Shown one piece after another: positions 1 through 49,262 of a stretch of 64,000 nt of DNA. A program made the position numbers and the translations under genes. The stretch covers positions 1,883,379-1,947,378 of the forward strand of contig NC_049992.1 in assembly GCF_000003815.2 (NCBI RefSeq), in the 5' to 3' direction. Each line of letters begins with the position of its first letter. The stretch's first letter is position 1. The notes below the pieces were generated by a model. The model was given only the letters and a program-made list of their open reading frames with translations, did no database searches and was not told the origin of the DNA. Source of the stretch: Branchiostoma floridae (lineage: Eukaryota > Chordata > Leptocardii > Amphioxiformes > Branchiostomatidae).

Positions 1-261
1 CTTGTCTAAATGAAAAATAGGATGTTTAGGGGTAGCAAGTCGATGGACGCTGGCTTTAATCTGCAATACCGTGAAAATACTAAGTTTGAAACCACCGTCC
101 ATCAATTTGCAATCTGCAAATACTGTCTTTAAAAAAAATGGATATAGGCTACCCCGAGGATGAAGGTGATTACTAGCTTTATGAACTATTTATTAAAAAA
201 AACAAAAATTCTTAATTGCTCAGACCCATCCTAGTTTTACTAAAATTAAATGTTTCCCCAG

Positions 262-1438
262 ATGCTTATGCTCCTAGTGCTGGCGGTTTGCACCCTCGCC
301 TGGGGAGAGGTGGGAACACTGGCAGATATTCCAGTTGGGAGTTTAGCAGGGCAAAAACAAGTCGAGGGTCCTGACACAACAAATGGTAACTTAAAGTACA
401 ATTTTCAAAGATCAAGTATTCCCACATGAAAACCATACAAAGTGTATGACAATAGGCTAAATAAAGGGAGACTTTCATGACAATGTCATGTTTGATGTTG
501 TTAAAGAATGGAAACCTTATTAAATCGAGTTGCACGAATATAATATTTTTCTTACAACTTGAAGCCAAACTACTTTAAGATTAATATAATGGATGAAGCA
601 AAAGATAAAACAAATGAAACAGATGTACTCTCAAATAAAGCATATTTAGTATTACATACAAAGTCATATATGTATGCTGAATGTTCATGTATTTACAGAA
701 AATCTGAACCCTCATGTGGATGGTGTTCAGAGGAACGACCCTCCCCCAGGTGCTGCTGACTTTGAAGACTGTGCAGACCTGTTTCCTCTACTCTACTGGA
801 CCAGTACTGTACATGACGGAATCTTCCCCATCAAACCACGATCTTCCGCCGACCACTTTGATGTGTACTGTGACATGACTACAGATGGTGGGGGCTGGAC
901 TGTCATACAGAGGAGGGTTGAAGGGAGACTCAACTTTGATAGGTACTGGGCAGATTATGAAGATGGGTTTGGGAGGGTCGAGGGGGAACACTGGCTTGGA
1001 TTGGATAAAATTTACAACTTGACATCTCAGAATAGCTATGAGTTATATGTGGAGTTAGGAGATTGGGAAGGTAACTTTGCCCATGCTAAATATGCTACCT
1101 TCAGCATTGGGGATGAGAGTACAGATTATACACTGCACATTGGGGGGTACAGTGGGGATGCTGGGGACTCACTGGACTACAGCAATGGTATGAAATTCAG
1201 TGCCACTAATATGGATAATGATGAGAGCAGCTCTCACTGTGCTCAAGTGTATTCAGGAGGCTGGTGGTATGGCAATTGTGCTTACTCTGTCCTGAACGGT
1301 CCCTACTACCAGCCAGAGGACTATCATGGTTCTGCTACAGGGGTGGGTGTTTACTGGTCCCAATGGAAAGGTTACTACTACTCACTGAAAGCCACCAAGA
1401 TGATGGTACGGCCTCGAAACTTTGTCCGCAATCTGTGA
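262..1438 (+). CDS. secreted fibrinogen-related (ficolin-like) protein, 2 coding exons
   Basis: Exons 262-385 and 699-1438 join in phase 1 (G|AA gives Glu) across GT-AG sites, giving 287 residues. Exon 1 starts MLMLLVLAVCTLAWG, a signal peptide, directly after a tttccccag acceptor, so an upstream non-coding exon is likely. A short linker follows, then a fibrinogen C-terminal domain from about residue 62 to 283. Visible hallmarks are DHFDVYCDM, GGGWTVIQRR, a calcium-type acidic loop at D214-D216 and the Cys222/Cys235 pair around GGWWYGNCAYS. The family (ficolins, tachylectin-5, FREPs) binds acetylated sugars on microbes outside the cell. No collagen or coiled coil precedes the domain, so it is a bare FReD lectin. 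The ATG could also be residue 3. Family call is secure; ligand and paralogue identity are unknown. Confidence 0.88.
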
Positions 1439-3240
1439 CTTAATCTGTAACTAAAGTGACTTGCAAATCTGTGACTAAAGTGTGGATTCTTCAATTCAAA
1501 TATACAAAGTTATAAATTCCTTATTGAAAGTGGTGGTTGACTGTAAATACCAATGGTGATTAATGTGGAAATTTTACTTGATTACAAGATATAACATTAA
1601 CAAGAATAGAAATGGACCAAAAACAAGCAATCCTTGCTTACAGTATGGACTCCTTTGCCAATTCATGAAGCTTACACACATCAGCTACAGTTACATGTAT
1701 TGCTATAATTAAGATCATGTATGCTCATGAGAAAAGCTCTAAATGTGTACCCCTAATGGTCAGTGTGGGTGTAGCCATGAGTCATCCTGCCTGCTTACAA
1801 CTTTGGAACAGAGCCAAACCACTGACTTACAAATCTCCAAGTATCCAATTACACCATTTCTGTCTTACATTTTGGCTGCAATATTCACATAACTGTGGAC
1901 AAGACAAACAAACAAACAAACAAACTGGAACTGATTACATTACACCTTCATTTTCACAGACTGAGGTTAAACTAGTAGACTTTAATCAGTTCTATACAGA
2001 TGGAGCAATGATGAACATGTATCCAGTACAGCAACTACATTGTATATGAGACAGTGCTTTGGAATGTCTACAATCTAAGTGAATGTATAGATGTTGCATT
2101 GAGTGTTAAACAATGTTTAGCTGTACGTCGATGAAGGTTAGACATTCAGGTAATAAGATGCGCCAAAAAAGCATGCAGTTACCATGGATACATATGATTT
2201 TGGAAACATTTCAGACAACTATCTGGCCAGTGTCACTTTTTTAATGTTTAGCTTTGCTCAGTATGTCCAGACCTATATGACACAAAATGTGTGTAAATGG
2301 TCCCTACTGCCAGTTACATAGGATCTATATGATGACGTGTGGTACACAGAACGTACAACATGTATAATAGTTTAAAACACAACTGTACCATTACAGGTGC
2401 TTTAGCCAATTATACATACAATGTATGACAGTGACTGTATCTGTTCTCAGTATGTAAAGATTTACTTTGTGATCTTTCACTATATAAGATCTATTTCTCA
2501 CTGACAGCTAAGCTTCCAACCTTATAGTTATACCCAAGCTATAGAATATGATGCTTTAAAGCCACTTAACGTCAGTAAAACAGATGTCAATAGACACATA
2601 TCAGCGATATTATCTCATAGACAAGTTGGATAATCTGAATAAAACGAATCTGACTGAATGGTATGTTTGGCTTATTTCTAAGTTGATCACAGCAAAAATG
2701 ATACATTTTCTACATCATCAACTAATACTCCAGATCAGGCAAAGGAAAAAACTTCAAGCAAGAAAATGGTGCAAAGAGTTGTCTGCCTGCCTTGCTTAAC
2801 CTTGTTGCAAGGAAAAGTGAAAACCATTTATAATAACTATAATTATACCTGTCCGCTAATCTTTTAACTTAATGAAGAACCTGCAGCTAGGTCATGTAAG
2901 TTCCTTAGCTTGTAATGTCTTGGTTTACAGATTGAAATGCCCCTTTGTTGGTAACGATTGTTGACTTTTTCTGTCAGAATATTGCACAAGATAATAATTC
3001 TGTACACTCAGACAGATGAGATAACAAACACATGCAATTACACCATTTTCACAGGATAGCTATGAGTTAAATGTGAAATGTTATATCCCCGGTGGGAAAA
3101 CCCTAAACAGCGAGCAGATTAAAATTGGACTGAGCAGTGCAGTTTGGACTATTGCTTGTAGACTTTCAAGTTTTATACTTATGTGTCTGATATTTTGTGT
3201 GAAGGTTCTATATGACATGATGCATCATAATACCCCCCAG
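1439..3240. other. intergenic, no supported gene
   Basis: AT-rich sequence downstream of the fibrinogen-domain gene. Only short unsupported ORFs occur. A fragment near 2126-2170 (gatgaaggttagacattcag) resembles the foldback element described at 48,028-48,213, and another fragment lies near 18,620. Confidence 0.5.
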
Positions 3241-3265
3241 TGAGAGTCGTCATGCTTCATTAAAA

Positions 3266-3460
3266 ACCAAAAAATTTCGAAATTAATTTCGAAATTTTTT
3301 TTTATTTCAAAATTTTTTGGGAAAATTTTGAAATTTTTTGGGAAAATTTCGAAATTCTTTTGAAAACTTTTGAAATTTTCCTTTGCCTAATAGAAAAATT
3401 TTGAAATTTTCTTGTACCTACTAGAAAAATTTCGAAATTTTCAATAAGTAATGTCAAGAA
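3266..3460. repeat. AT-rich tract built on a TTTCGAAATT motif
   Basis: About 195 bases of loosely repeated aaaatttcgaaatttt and variants such as ttttgaaattttttggg. The core TTTCGAAA is palindromic, so the tract could fold in many registers. No coding sense is evident on either strand. A lone similar motif occurs at 39,311-39,325. Confidence 0.7.
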
Positions 3461-3755
3461 AAATTTTTTGTTAGAGTAAGAGTTAAACAAGAGTTTCAAA
3501 TGAGCTATGCACTTCGTTTCTGCATGCCAGACAATTCTCAAGACAACATTACCTCCATAGGATACAACCTCACAGGATACAACCTATTGAATCATCTGAA
3601 AGTTGTCCTCACCTCATCAACATCTAAAGTCATTTTGGGGGCTTATAAGGTGACAAATCCAGATGTTTGTCAAGTCACTGAAGAAAGACAGCGGATACTG
3701 TCTAAAGCATCTGGCTGTTTCTATATATACTATCAAGCTATTTGAGTGAATGTTA

Positions 3756-3855
3756 NNNNNNNNNNNNNNNNNNNNNNNNNNNNNNNNNNNNNNNNNNNNN
3801 NNNNNNNNNNNNNNNNNNNNNNNNNNNNNNNNNNNNNNNNNNNNNNNNNNNNNNN
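3756..3855. other. assembly gap (100 N)
   Basis: Exactly 100 N, the conventional marker of unknown gap size. It abuts the first base of the minisatellite, so the true array length is unknown. Confidence 0.99.
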
Positions 3856-4325
3856 GTCAGCACCAAGGACAGGTCTGCCTGCCTATGTGTGAATGTGAGT
3901 CAGCACCAAGGACAGGTCTGCCTGCCTATGTGTGAATGTGAGTCAGCAACAAGGACAGGTATGTCTGCCTATGTGTGAATGTGAGTCAGCACCATGGACA
4001 GGTCTGTCTGCCTATGTGTGAATGTGAGTCAGCACCAAGGACAGGTCTGTCCACCTATGTGTGAAGGTGAGTCAGCACCAAGGACAGGTCTGCCCGCCTG
4101 TGTGTGAATGTGAGTCAGGTCTGTCTCCTATGTGTGAATGTGAGTCAGCACCAAGGACAGGTCTGTCTGCCTATGTGTGAATGTGAGTCAGCACCAAGGA
4201 CAGGTCTGTCCGCCTATGTGTGAATGTGAGTCAGCACCAAGGACAGGTCTGTCCACCTATGTGTGAATGTGAGTCAGCACCAAGGACAGGTCTGACCGCT
4301 TATGTGTGAATGTGAGTCAGCAAGG
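3856..4325 (+). repeat. 43-bp minisatellite, array 1
   Basis: About 11-12 head-to-tail units beginning gtcagcaccaaggacaggtc and ending tatgtgtgaatgtga. Unit starts at 3856 and 3899 give a period of 43. One unit near 4112 is shortened. Because 43 is not a multiple of 3, the unit is read in all three frames and the ORFs across it are artefacts. The array starts at a gap and ends in unique sequence near 4325. Confidence 0.95.
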
Positions 4326-4330
4326 ACAAA

Positions 4331-5340
4331 GTGCTCTCTAGAAAACGTTATTACGCAGTTTAGTAAGGTATACGCATTCTAAACAAGTAATTAAGAAATA
4401 AGGCAGCTTTCTATTATAATTATTTCATGCTTTTCTGTTCAGTTCATTCTTGTTTATATTATTTCTGCTTGTTGATATTATTTCATATGTTTCTGTACAT
4501 ATAATTATTTCATATCAATTTTGCTGGATATGATTATCTCATACTCTCTTATTTTGTACTGGATGGTTATCATACTTTTGTTTCGTTGAATAAAACTTGA
4601 AAACGGAAAGAAATAAGACAGCTGGCGTGCGCAACGAGTTTTGATGCTGGCTGCCATCGGATATGTCAAAAGCTAATAAACCCAGAAAAACAATCGTATA
4701 AGGCTTTAGATTCACGTATTCACAAACAAGTCATTTTGTATAAGACGTATTTCATGATAACTTAACGAAGCTAAGATTCATCTATAATAACAAGGCAGCG
4801 TAGCAAAAGGGGCTCTTAGTCGGGTAGTTTAGGACACCCAATTCTATTTGTTCACATAGACTTTTCTCACTGGGAAAACAAACAGACCTGACACTGCTGC
4901 TGAGGTAACATTTGCACGTCATTGGCAGGTGATTGACAAGTTTGCAAACAACAGGTCAACGCTCCATGACAACCCAGACCCAGATACAGTCACGCACCGT
5001 TACACCTGTGGCATGGTAGGGCAGGTTGCGGGGCGTAAAATACGTTTACTCTAAAGGTTGATTATAACAATTAGATCTAAAATCTCGTCAGGGGAGAGCC
5101 GGGCATGGTCGGCAGAAATATGAATTAATTGACAGACAAACAATAGAATATGAAAGAAAATTATGTATATTGTGTCATTTTATTCGAAAACATCACAAAT
5201 CGAAAAATAAGAAATGTGAAGAGACTCTTTTCAGTATAAAATTCATCACAGGATGAAATCTTAAGTGAAGCTGCCTTCTTCCCAGAACTTGGCGGTATGT
5301 TAGGTACAAAACGCCTACAGTGTGTGTGTGTGTCCTGTTT
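4331..5340. other. spacer between minisatellite and promoter-like cassette
   Basis: AT-rich sequence. I see no gene, RNA gene or recognisable repeat. Confidence 0.4.
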
Positions 5341-5908
5341 GTATTGTTTGGTGTAAACAAAATCGTTATAGTGCTGTACTAATAGGTGACCTTCTGGGGG
5401 TTCGTCGTGGCACAACAACATCGAAATCCTATGTCGCATTCATACTGTAGTTTACTCAGAACATACCCTAGACGCTGTTGTTGCTTTTCCATGGCCTCTG
5501 AAGTCGGTGGCACACGCTGATTGGTTATGTTGGCACGGCAGGTATGCACGTCATGGCAACCTGGCCTGAGGCAGGTATTTTTACACCTGACGTGTTGTGT
5601 AAAAGGCGGACCGACGCGCGAGGCCCACAGTTGGGGGTAGAGCGGCGGGGGCCCAGGCCCGATCCCGACTCTCTCGCATCGAGTTTTCCCGAGTGGACAA
5701 CAGTAGAGAATAGACACTTAAAGGACAACTAAACTTCTTTGGAAGGACGTGACGTAGTCCTATTCTTGTGGAAGGAAGAAGGGAAGTGAAGTAGTCAGGG
5801 GAAGCTTCAAAACTTGTTCGAGGTCGTCACCAATGTTTGGTATCTACCTGCTGACATATACGTGAGTTCAAAGTTTCAAACATTTTGTATCAGTAGTCTC
5901 ATTCAATG
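5341..5908 (+). promoter_or_regulatory. orphan copy of promoter plus non-coding first exon cassette
   Basis: This stretch aligns by eye along its whole length with 55,503-56,048, in the same orientation. Within the core (about 5475-5603 against 55,618-55,746) I count only three differences in roughly 129 bases. Shared elements in order are an inverted CCAAT box (ctgattgg), a CRE/X-box-like cgtcatggcaac, GC-rich sequence, a second tgacgt-type site, and an exon-like stretch ending in a consensus donor (ac|gtgagt, intron from 5862). The other copy sits upstream of the LRR-Roc-COR gene. Here no downstream plus-strand coding exon is visible before 12 kb, so this copy is orphaned or drives something non-coding. 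Promoter function is inferred from layout, not shown. Confidence 0.55.
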
Positions 5909-6285
5909 TAAAATCTATGTATTCAACAACAACAGTTGTGCTTTCCAAATCTTTGCAGTTGTTACAGGCGTATCCATGAACATACTTAGCTTTGCTGCAT
6001 GTATGTAAGCACAAATAGCACGACGCAAGAGGAGTAGAGTAATAGTCGCGGTGCCATTGAAAACTGCCCACAATGGGTCCGACGTAAACAGGCCCAAGTC
6101 TTGAATGACAGGGGGTAGCACCAAACAACGCTTGTAGCCGTGGCAGGTAGTTCAGTGTGATGTAACCAAATACTGCCGCGCCAACTGTCAAACAGATGTG
6201 CAGTCGGGCTGCGTATTCGATGTATTTTAGGTGCGCTTTTTTTAGATACAATGTATTAGACTACTTTAACGTTAGTTCGTCAGTT
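5909..6285. other. spacer, no supported gene
   Basis: A minus-strand ORF of 127 codons (5868-6251) covers this stretch, but it has no recognisable domain and overlaps the cassette end. I see nothing else. Confidence 0.4.
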
Positions 6286-6295
6286 AGAAGGGTTA

Positions 6296-6715
6296 CTATA
6301 TACTAAACTCGACACAAAAAGTTTGGAATATCAACTTTGGCTGATCATATTTCCGTTGTTTCTGCATCAATTTCAATGTGTTATATATCAATAGAAAGCG
6401 TGTATACCAAAGATTACGTGAAAAAAGGATAGATTGAACCTTTGACACCCGCACCCATACCAACAGTATGATAGTGTGACACAAGAAGGGAAATTTGGGC
6501 ACTTTTTTTCGCGACCCACTGAGGCAAGCAGCCATGGTGCTCGTTCCACGAATTTATGATCATAAAGAGTTTGATACCATGGAAATGAAAACCATACACG
6601 CTTTCTATTGCTATATAACACATTGAAATTGATGCAGAAACAACGGAAATATGATCAGCCAAAGTTGATATTCCAAACTTTTTGTGCCGAGTTTATATAC
6701 TTTACTACTTGGTAA
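6296..6715. mobile_element. foldback/MITE-like element with ~105-bp inverted ends
   Basis: Left arm (about 6303-6405) and right arm (about 6595-6698) are near-perfect reverse complements over roughly 100 bases. Both carry the stretch acaaaaagtttggaatatca in opposite orientation. The interior of about 190 bases has no transposase reading frame, as expected for a non-autonomous element. The paired ORFs on the minus strand here are by-products of the inverted arms. Confidence 0.82.
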
Positions 6716-6716
6716 C

Positions 6717-7392
6717 TTTAAATAAGCGAGTGTGAGTTCGCGTGCAATCAACCGTATAGCCCGAGACTCCGTAAATTGATTTTTGTTACCTTCGTAAAGA
6801 AAACTGCAGCCTTACCTACCGCTGACTGTTTAAACTTCTGAGTTCCTTCACATCTTCCTCAGGACATCTTCAGAATAAAATCTGTTAACATTTTGTTATG
6901 AAGATTATCACATATATAATAGAAGATATCAACCCTGGCGTTTCTACCTTATAAGACAGTATATATTTTTCCTAATATTAAAGCTGCTGGTCACCTATTC
7001 AACTACCACAACCTGATTTCAATAGTACTTGAAAGCTCTTTCACCACAGCTGTCACTTTCAGTACTAAGTATATCCGCTTTTTTCTTATCAGGTCATCGC
7101 TGAAGTGAGAGGATTCAAGTGACTTTCAGCCGGAGCAGATTTAGGAAGGATTTACTGAGACTCTATTTGACTAATATATAAAACTTCCTATGGGAGTAGT
7201 TTGCGTGCATTATTACAGCATGTTGTTGTATTTTCTTAAACCGTTTCCCAACAGTAAAGAGTAGAGCTGTGGGAAAATGTGACATGTCTCATTTTTGAGA
7301 TGACGGAAATCTACCCCTGTAGATAAATAAATCAATAAACCTTCATTCCAGTTATGAGCAGCGTTTATTTACTTCTTATCACCATGTGGAAT
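6717..7392. other. spacer, no supported gene
   Basis: Unique AT-rich sequence up to the second minisatellite array. Nothing recognised. Confidence 0.4.
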
Positions 7393-8612
7393 AGTGTGAA
7401 TGTGAGTCAGCACCAAGCACAGGTCTGTCTGCCTATGTGTGAATGTGAGTCAGCACCAAGCACAGGTCTGTCTGCCTATGTGTGAATGTGAGTCAGCATC
7501 AAGCACAGGTCTGCCCGCCTATGTGTGAATGTGAGTCAGCATCAAGCACAGTCATGCCCGCCTATGTGTGAATGTGAGTCAGCACCAAGGACAGGTGTGA
7601 ATGTGAGACAGCACCAAGGACAGGTCTGCCCCCCTATGTGTGAATGTAAGTTAGCACCAAGGATAGGTCTGTTTGCCTACGTGTGAATATGAGTCAGCAC
7701 CAAGGACAGGTCTATTCGCCTATGTGTGAATTTGAGTCAGCACAAAGGACAGGTCTGTCTGCCTATGTGTGAATATGACTCAGCGCCAAGGAAAGGTCTG
7801 TCTGCCTATGTGTGAATGTGAGTCAGCACAAAGGACTGGTCTGTTCACCTATGTGTGAATGTGAGTCAGCACCAAGGACAGGTCTGTCTGCCTATGTGTG
7901 AATATGACTCAGCGCCAAGGACAGGTCTGTCTGCCTATGTGTGAATGTGAGTCAGCACCAAGGACAGGTATGTCTGCCTATGTGTGAATGTGAGTCAGCA
8001 CCAAGGATAGGTCTGTCTGCCTATGTGAATATGACTCAGCGCCAAGGACAGGTCTGTCTGCCTATGTGTGAATGTGAGTCAGCACCAAGGACAGGTCTGT
8101 TTGCCTATGTGTGAATGTGAGTCAGCACCAAGGACAGGTCTGTCCGCCTATGTATGAATGTGAGTCAGCACCAAGGACAGGTCTGTCTGCCTTTGTGTGA
8201 ATGCGAGCCAGCACCAAGGACAGGTCTGTCCGCCTATGTGTGAATGTGACACAGCACCAAGGACAGGTCTGTCCGCCTATGTGTGAATGTGAGTCAGCAC
8301 AAAGGACAGGTCTGTCTGCCTATGTGTGAATGTGAGTCAGCACCAAGGACAGGTCTGTTTGCCTATGTGTGAATGTGAGTCAGCACCAAGGACAGGTCTG
8401 TCCGCCTATGTATGAATGTGAGTCAGCACCAAGGACAGGTCTGTCTGCCTTTGTGTGAATGTGAGCCAGCACCAAGGACAGGTCTGTCCGCCTATGTGTG
8501 AATGTGACACAGCACCAAGGACAGGTCTGTCCGCCTATGTGTGAATGTGAGTCAGCACAAAGGACAGGTCTGTCTGCCTATGTGTGAATGTGAGTCAGCA
8601 CCAAGGATAGGT
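7393..8612 (+). repeat. 43-bp minisatellite, array 2, with 258-bp higher-order period
   Basis: About 28 units of the same 43-bp repeat as array 1, same orientation, ending at a 100-N gap. Unit variants (tgactcagcg, tgacacagca, tgagccagca, cctttgtgtg) recur in order. The variant ggtctgtttgcc lies at 8094 and again at 8352, exactly 258 bases (six units) apart, and the intervening variants repeat almost unchanged. Confidence 0.95.
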
Positions 8613-8712
8613 NNNNNNNNNNNNNNNNNNNNNNNNNNNNNNNNNNNNNNNNNNNNNNNNNNNNNNNNNNNNNNNNNNNNNNNNNNNNNNNNNNNNNNNN
8701 NNNNNNNNNNNN
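8613..8712. other. assembly gap (100 N)
   Basis: Unknown-size gap at the distal end of minisatellite array 2. Confidence 0.99.
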
Positions 8713-9498
8713 GTGGTCTGAACAGCCTGTAGTCGCAATCAGTCTTTCTTCAAAGCTCCAAATCTCTCCACTTTGTCCTGTCGTATCTGAAAGTGAGATA
8801 CGTATCCAAGGCGTTAAAATGGCACGGCTACCGGACGACAGTCACACGTCCTATTTGACGTAATGTACATTTCCTCAAAACAAAAATAGCACGCTGCTAC
8901 CTCTAACGTCATATTGGGCCCTTCCAAAGAAAAAAGAGAATACAGCCCACCCCAATCTGCAAACCCCCTAAGTCCCGAGTCCTAACGCCAAGTCCACCTA
9001 AGTTCTGCTGTCCTCAGTGGGTTTCAACTTGACCGCCCTCAGCCGTACTACCAAGGCTTCACCCCCCCCCCCCCCCAAGTCCTAGAGTCCAAGACCTATG
9101 TCATTACCCCCCACCCCTCGGTATTCTTTTTTGGAACGGCCCATGAACAAGACACACCTTCTGAGTCATGGTCGAGTTCATCAAGTAGTTGTAGCAGGGA
9201 CATTTTTACGATGCAGATTTCTTAAGAAGATATACAAGTCACTGTTGGTAATTTTTTAGTCTAAAAGATATATCTAAATCTAAAATAAGATATCTGGCAT
9301 ATTACCCAGGACAGCGACAAAAGTTTAAAAGCAAGGGAAAGAGGCGGGACAAAGAAACGAAATAATCTTCACCAAGCACTGCCCTGTTCAACAATTCATT
9401 CGCCCGGTCATTAACTGAATAATTGACCCATGTATGATTGTGGCCGATGAATATCAGGGGTGCAGTTCGGCTAAGAATAGGGGTTACGTGGGGGACAG
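8713..9498. other. intergenic, no supported gene
   Basis: Unique sequence with a poly-C run at about 9061-9076. No coding exon or RNA gene recognised. Confidence 0.4.
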
Positions 9499-9663
9499 TT
9501 ACTCTCCAAGCAGAGGTTAGGCTCTGGCAGTTTTTTGACGTTTTTTTAGTTGTTTTTATCGGGCTTTCTATTTTGTACTCTTTCTTGATGTCTCGCGGCC
9601 GCGACTAAAAAAGGTAAAAAACAACTACAAACAGCCGGAGCCTAACCTCTGCTTGGAGAGTAA
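9499..9663. mobile_element. short MITE with 27-bp terminal inverted repeats
   Basis: Ends 9499-9525 (ttactctccaagcagaggtt onwards) and 9637-9663 are reverse complements. Inner arms (ttttttagttgtttttatc against aaaaaggtaaaaaacaacta) also pair loosely. No coding capacity. A related fragment with ctccaagcagaggtt occurs at about 54,030. Confidence 0.82.
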
Positions 9664-11570
9664 GGAGCAGTGACCACTGACGTTTAAACTAAAATGAAGA
9701 ATGAAAGAAATATTATGAATTGGGCTATTCTAGATTTTCGATCTCATGAGCCAGGTGAAGTTATGATTGGAACTATAGTGGTATGATTGATACATGAATG
9801 ATACTAGTTTTTACACAGCCCCTTTCAAATTCGTTGCATATTGGATTTGCAAAACATAGATAGAAAAAAAAAGAAGTTTCAACTTCTTTCTATGTTTATT
9901 AAAAAAAATGGTCCCAAAGAAGGCGACAGATGATTTGGGCATGGCCAACAGTGACGCCCTGTTCAACCTGCTTGACCACTTCCGGACAATGAACCCACTT
10001 TAATAGTAATACACCTTTCATAGCGGCTATGATAGATCGAAGACGAGGTCAAGAAACAAAACTTTTTTTTCTAAAATCATTTAGTTTTTCCCCAAACCAC
10101 ACAAACGTTTACAATTTAAGATCAAATAATAAACATCATAACGTACATGACATATGTTTGCTATGTGCTATAGACACGTCAAAAACGTCACTAGTCCTAT
10201 AGGTTGATCTTGAACACTTCATTTAACGTATTACAAACAAGTAACCGCCTCGAGGAATGGAACTTTCCACCCCTTTGTTCATTGCTGCGTTGTTCTGTAG
10301 GTCGAAAAAAATGAAGTCTTGCATTTGTCCGGTTACCTCCGGTTGATGACAGAGAATTAACCTTTGTTGAAAAAAAAGTTTTCACCCATGCTTTAAACCA
10401 AATAAAGCATCTGCAAAAGGAGCAAATATGTTATGCATATATGTTGATGAAAAATATCAATATCAGAAAACATATACTAATGCCAGCGTATGTGAAAACA
10501 AAATCTATTGTTAGATATTTGTTCAAACTTCCAAACCACTTAGATTTCATAACAAAAGCAACTTTTTTTCGCCAAACATTTTTTTATTCGTACGCTTGCA
10601 TCAGTTTTGGGGTTCCCAGAGGATGTCATCCATATAATCAACGTGGCCTTACCTATATCCTTGGTGTAAATTAGCCTGATTAAATCTCGCTTATAGTAGC
10701 CCGCCCAATATCAATTTAAATCTACAATGTATTTAGAGATAGTCTTGGTAAAACAATCAATAAACAATTATCATAATGAACTCCTTCAAAGATTAACACA
10801 GGAAAAGAAGCCAGATATGTTTTTTTTCTGGTTTTAATAAAACCATCATTTCATGACTTACATTGCGAAACAGTGAAGCAACTTCCAATGGAATGTTGAC
10901 AACTGCAACAACAAGGTTACAAGCAAAACGTAACGTTACTCTACAAGAATATTATTACAGATGAACTCTACCAATTCACGTTACAAAGTCTCCTTAACAT
11001 CTTTTATCACACTTGTCCACCTATTGTCTTAGACTCTTTTTAGTAAGTAACTAACCACATTTTCTGAACTTAGGGGTTATAGTAAACTTATATAGAAAGT
11101 GATACAGTTTGTCTTACATCTAGTGACATCTAAGAAGCTGATAAGACACAGTCATGCGCAGAACGTCTCATGGCACGTTGACCAAAACATTGGCAATTCT
11201 CAAATCCCTTCTTTGAGCAGCGTTTTTGGCCACGCCTCGGAGGCGGATCCAACATTGCATGCCGAGAAGGTTGCAGAATTCGTCGAAGAGGTTTAAGTCT
11301 GTGTTACCGTTGTCGAGTTAGACTCGAAGTTGTAGTATACAACATTACATCATCACCGCGTTAAACATACTACAGTTACAACTCCAATGTTACAGGTACA
11401 AAAGAGGGTGATGCACTTATTTACACCACCTTGCACAGTCATGTATTACACAAGCTACGGTTACATCATACCATTCAACATCTACTTGGGCTTTCTTTAC
11501 ACCTGCCCAAGAATTTTTAAAGTTTGAACACTTTTTCTTCTTCAGTTTCCTACATGAATTGAAGCGGTTT
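9664..11570. other. intergenic, no supported gene
   Basis: AT-rich unique sequence with a small hairpin near 9868-9896 (agaagtttcaacttct). ORFs of 60-80 codons show no domain. Nothing else recognised. Confidence 0.4.
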
Positions 11571-11990
11571 CTGGTGTGTTGTGATGTGTTCTGAAGACAG
11601 ACTTGAAAGATTTGAACATCTATTCGAGCTATCTTCGTCCCTACCAAAGAAAATGTCAAAGTCTGAACGTTTGTGCCCTTTTTACTTGTGTGTCATATTT
11701 TTGGTGAGTTGTGAATGAAATCTGAAGAAACCCTTTCCAGATGTGACATGAGCTTTCTTCAGCTGTAACCCAGAAAGTCCTTAATTTTGTCACGTCATTA
11801 TCTTTACTTGTGTCTCGAATTTTTGGTGAGTTGTGAATTCTGAAGACAGCCTTTACAGATTCAACCAGATTTGAACACCTTGAGCTTTCTTCATTTCTTA
11901 ATCTATCCCAGAAATTCCTTTATTCGTCACGTGTGTATCTTATCTTTATTTGTGTCTCGAATTTTTGGTGAGTGGTGATGCGTTCAGAAG
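11571..11990 (-). repeat. tandem repeat of ~120-140 bp in the CHD 3' flank, with poly(A) signals
   Basis: Three to four diverged units, each with a core like gtctcgaatttttggtgagt, occur near 11,690, 11,815 and 11,955, immediately downstream of the CHD stop codon. On the minus strand AATAAA hexamers lie at 11,945-11,950 and 11,919-11,924, about 100-130 bases past the stop. The 3' UTR therefore probably ends inside this repeat. Confidence 0.6.
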
Positions 11991-12050
11991 GATGTCCTTA
12001 GATCGGCCGATGTGTAGGGGGCCCCAGGATGGGTCATTCGCGCGCTTGGT

Positions 12051-49262
<37,212 letters not shown>

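Noticed and set aside
1717..2799. Two plus-strand ORFs downstream of the fibrinogen gene
   Set aside because: No domain and no splice consistency; base composition is that of intergenic DNA.
3742..3978. Cys-rich ORF through the minisatellite
   Set aside because: The period of 43 shifts frame at each unit, and the ORFs run through N.
5379..5717. Conserved minus-strand ORF shared by the two cassettes (55,543-55,758)
   Set aside because: All three base differences in the core would change amino acids, lengths differ, and no domain is visible; conservation fits regulatory DNA better.
3856..8612. CRISPR-like array
   Set aside because: Units are contiguous 43-bp repeats with no unique spacers, in a eukaryotic intron-rich context; it is a minisatellite.
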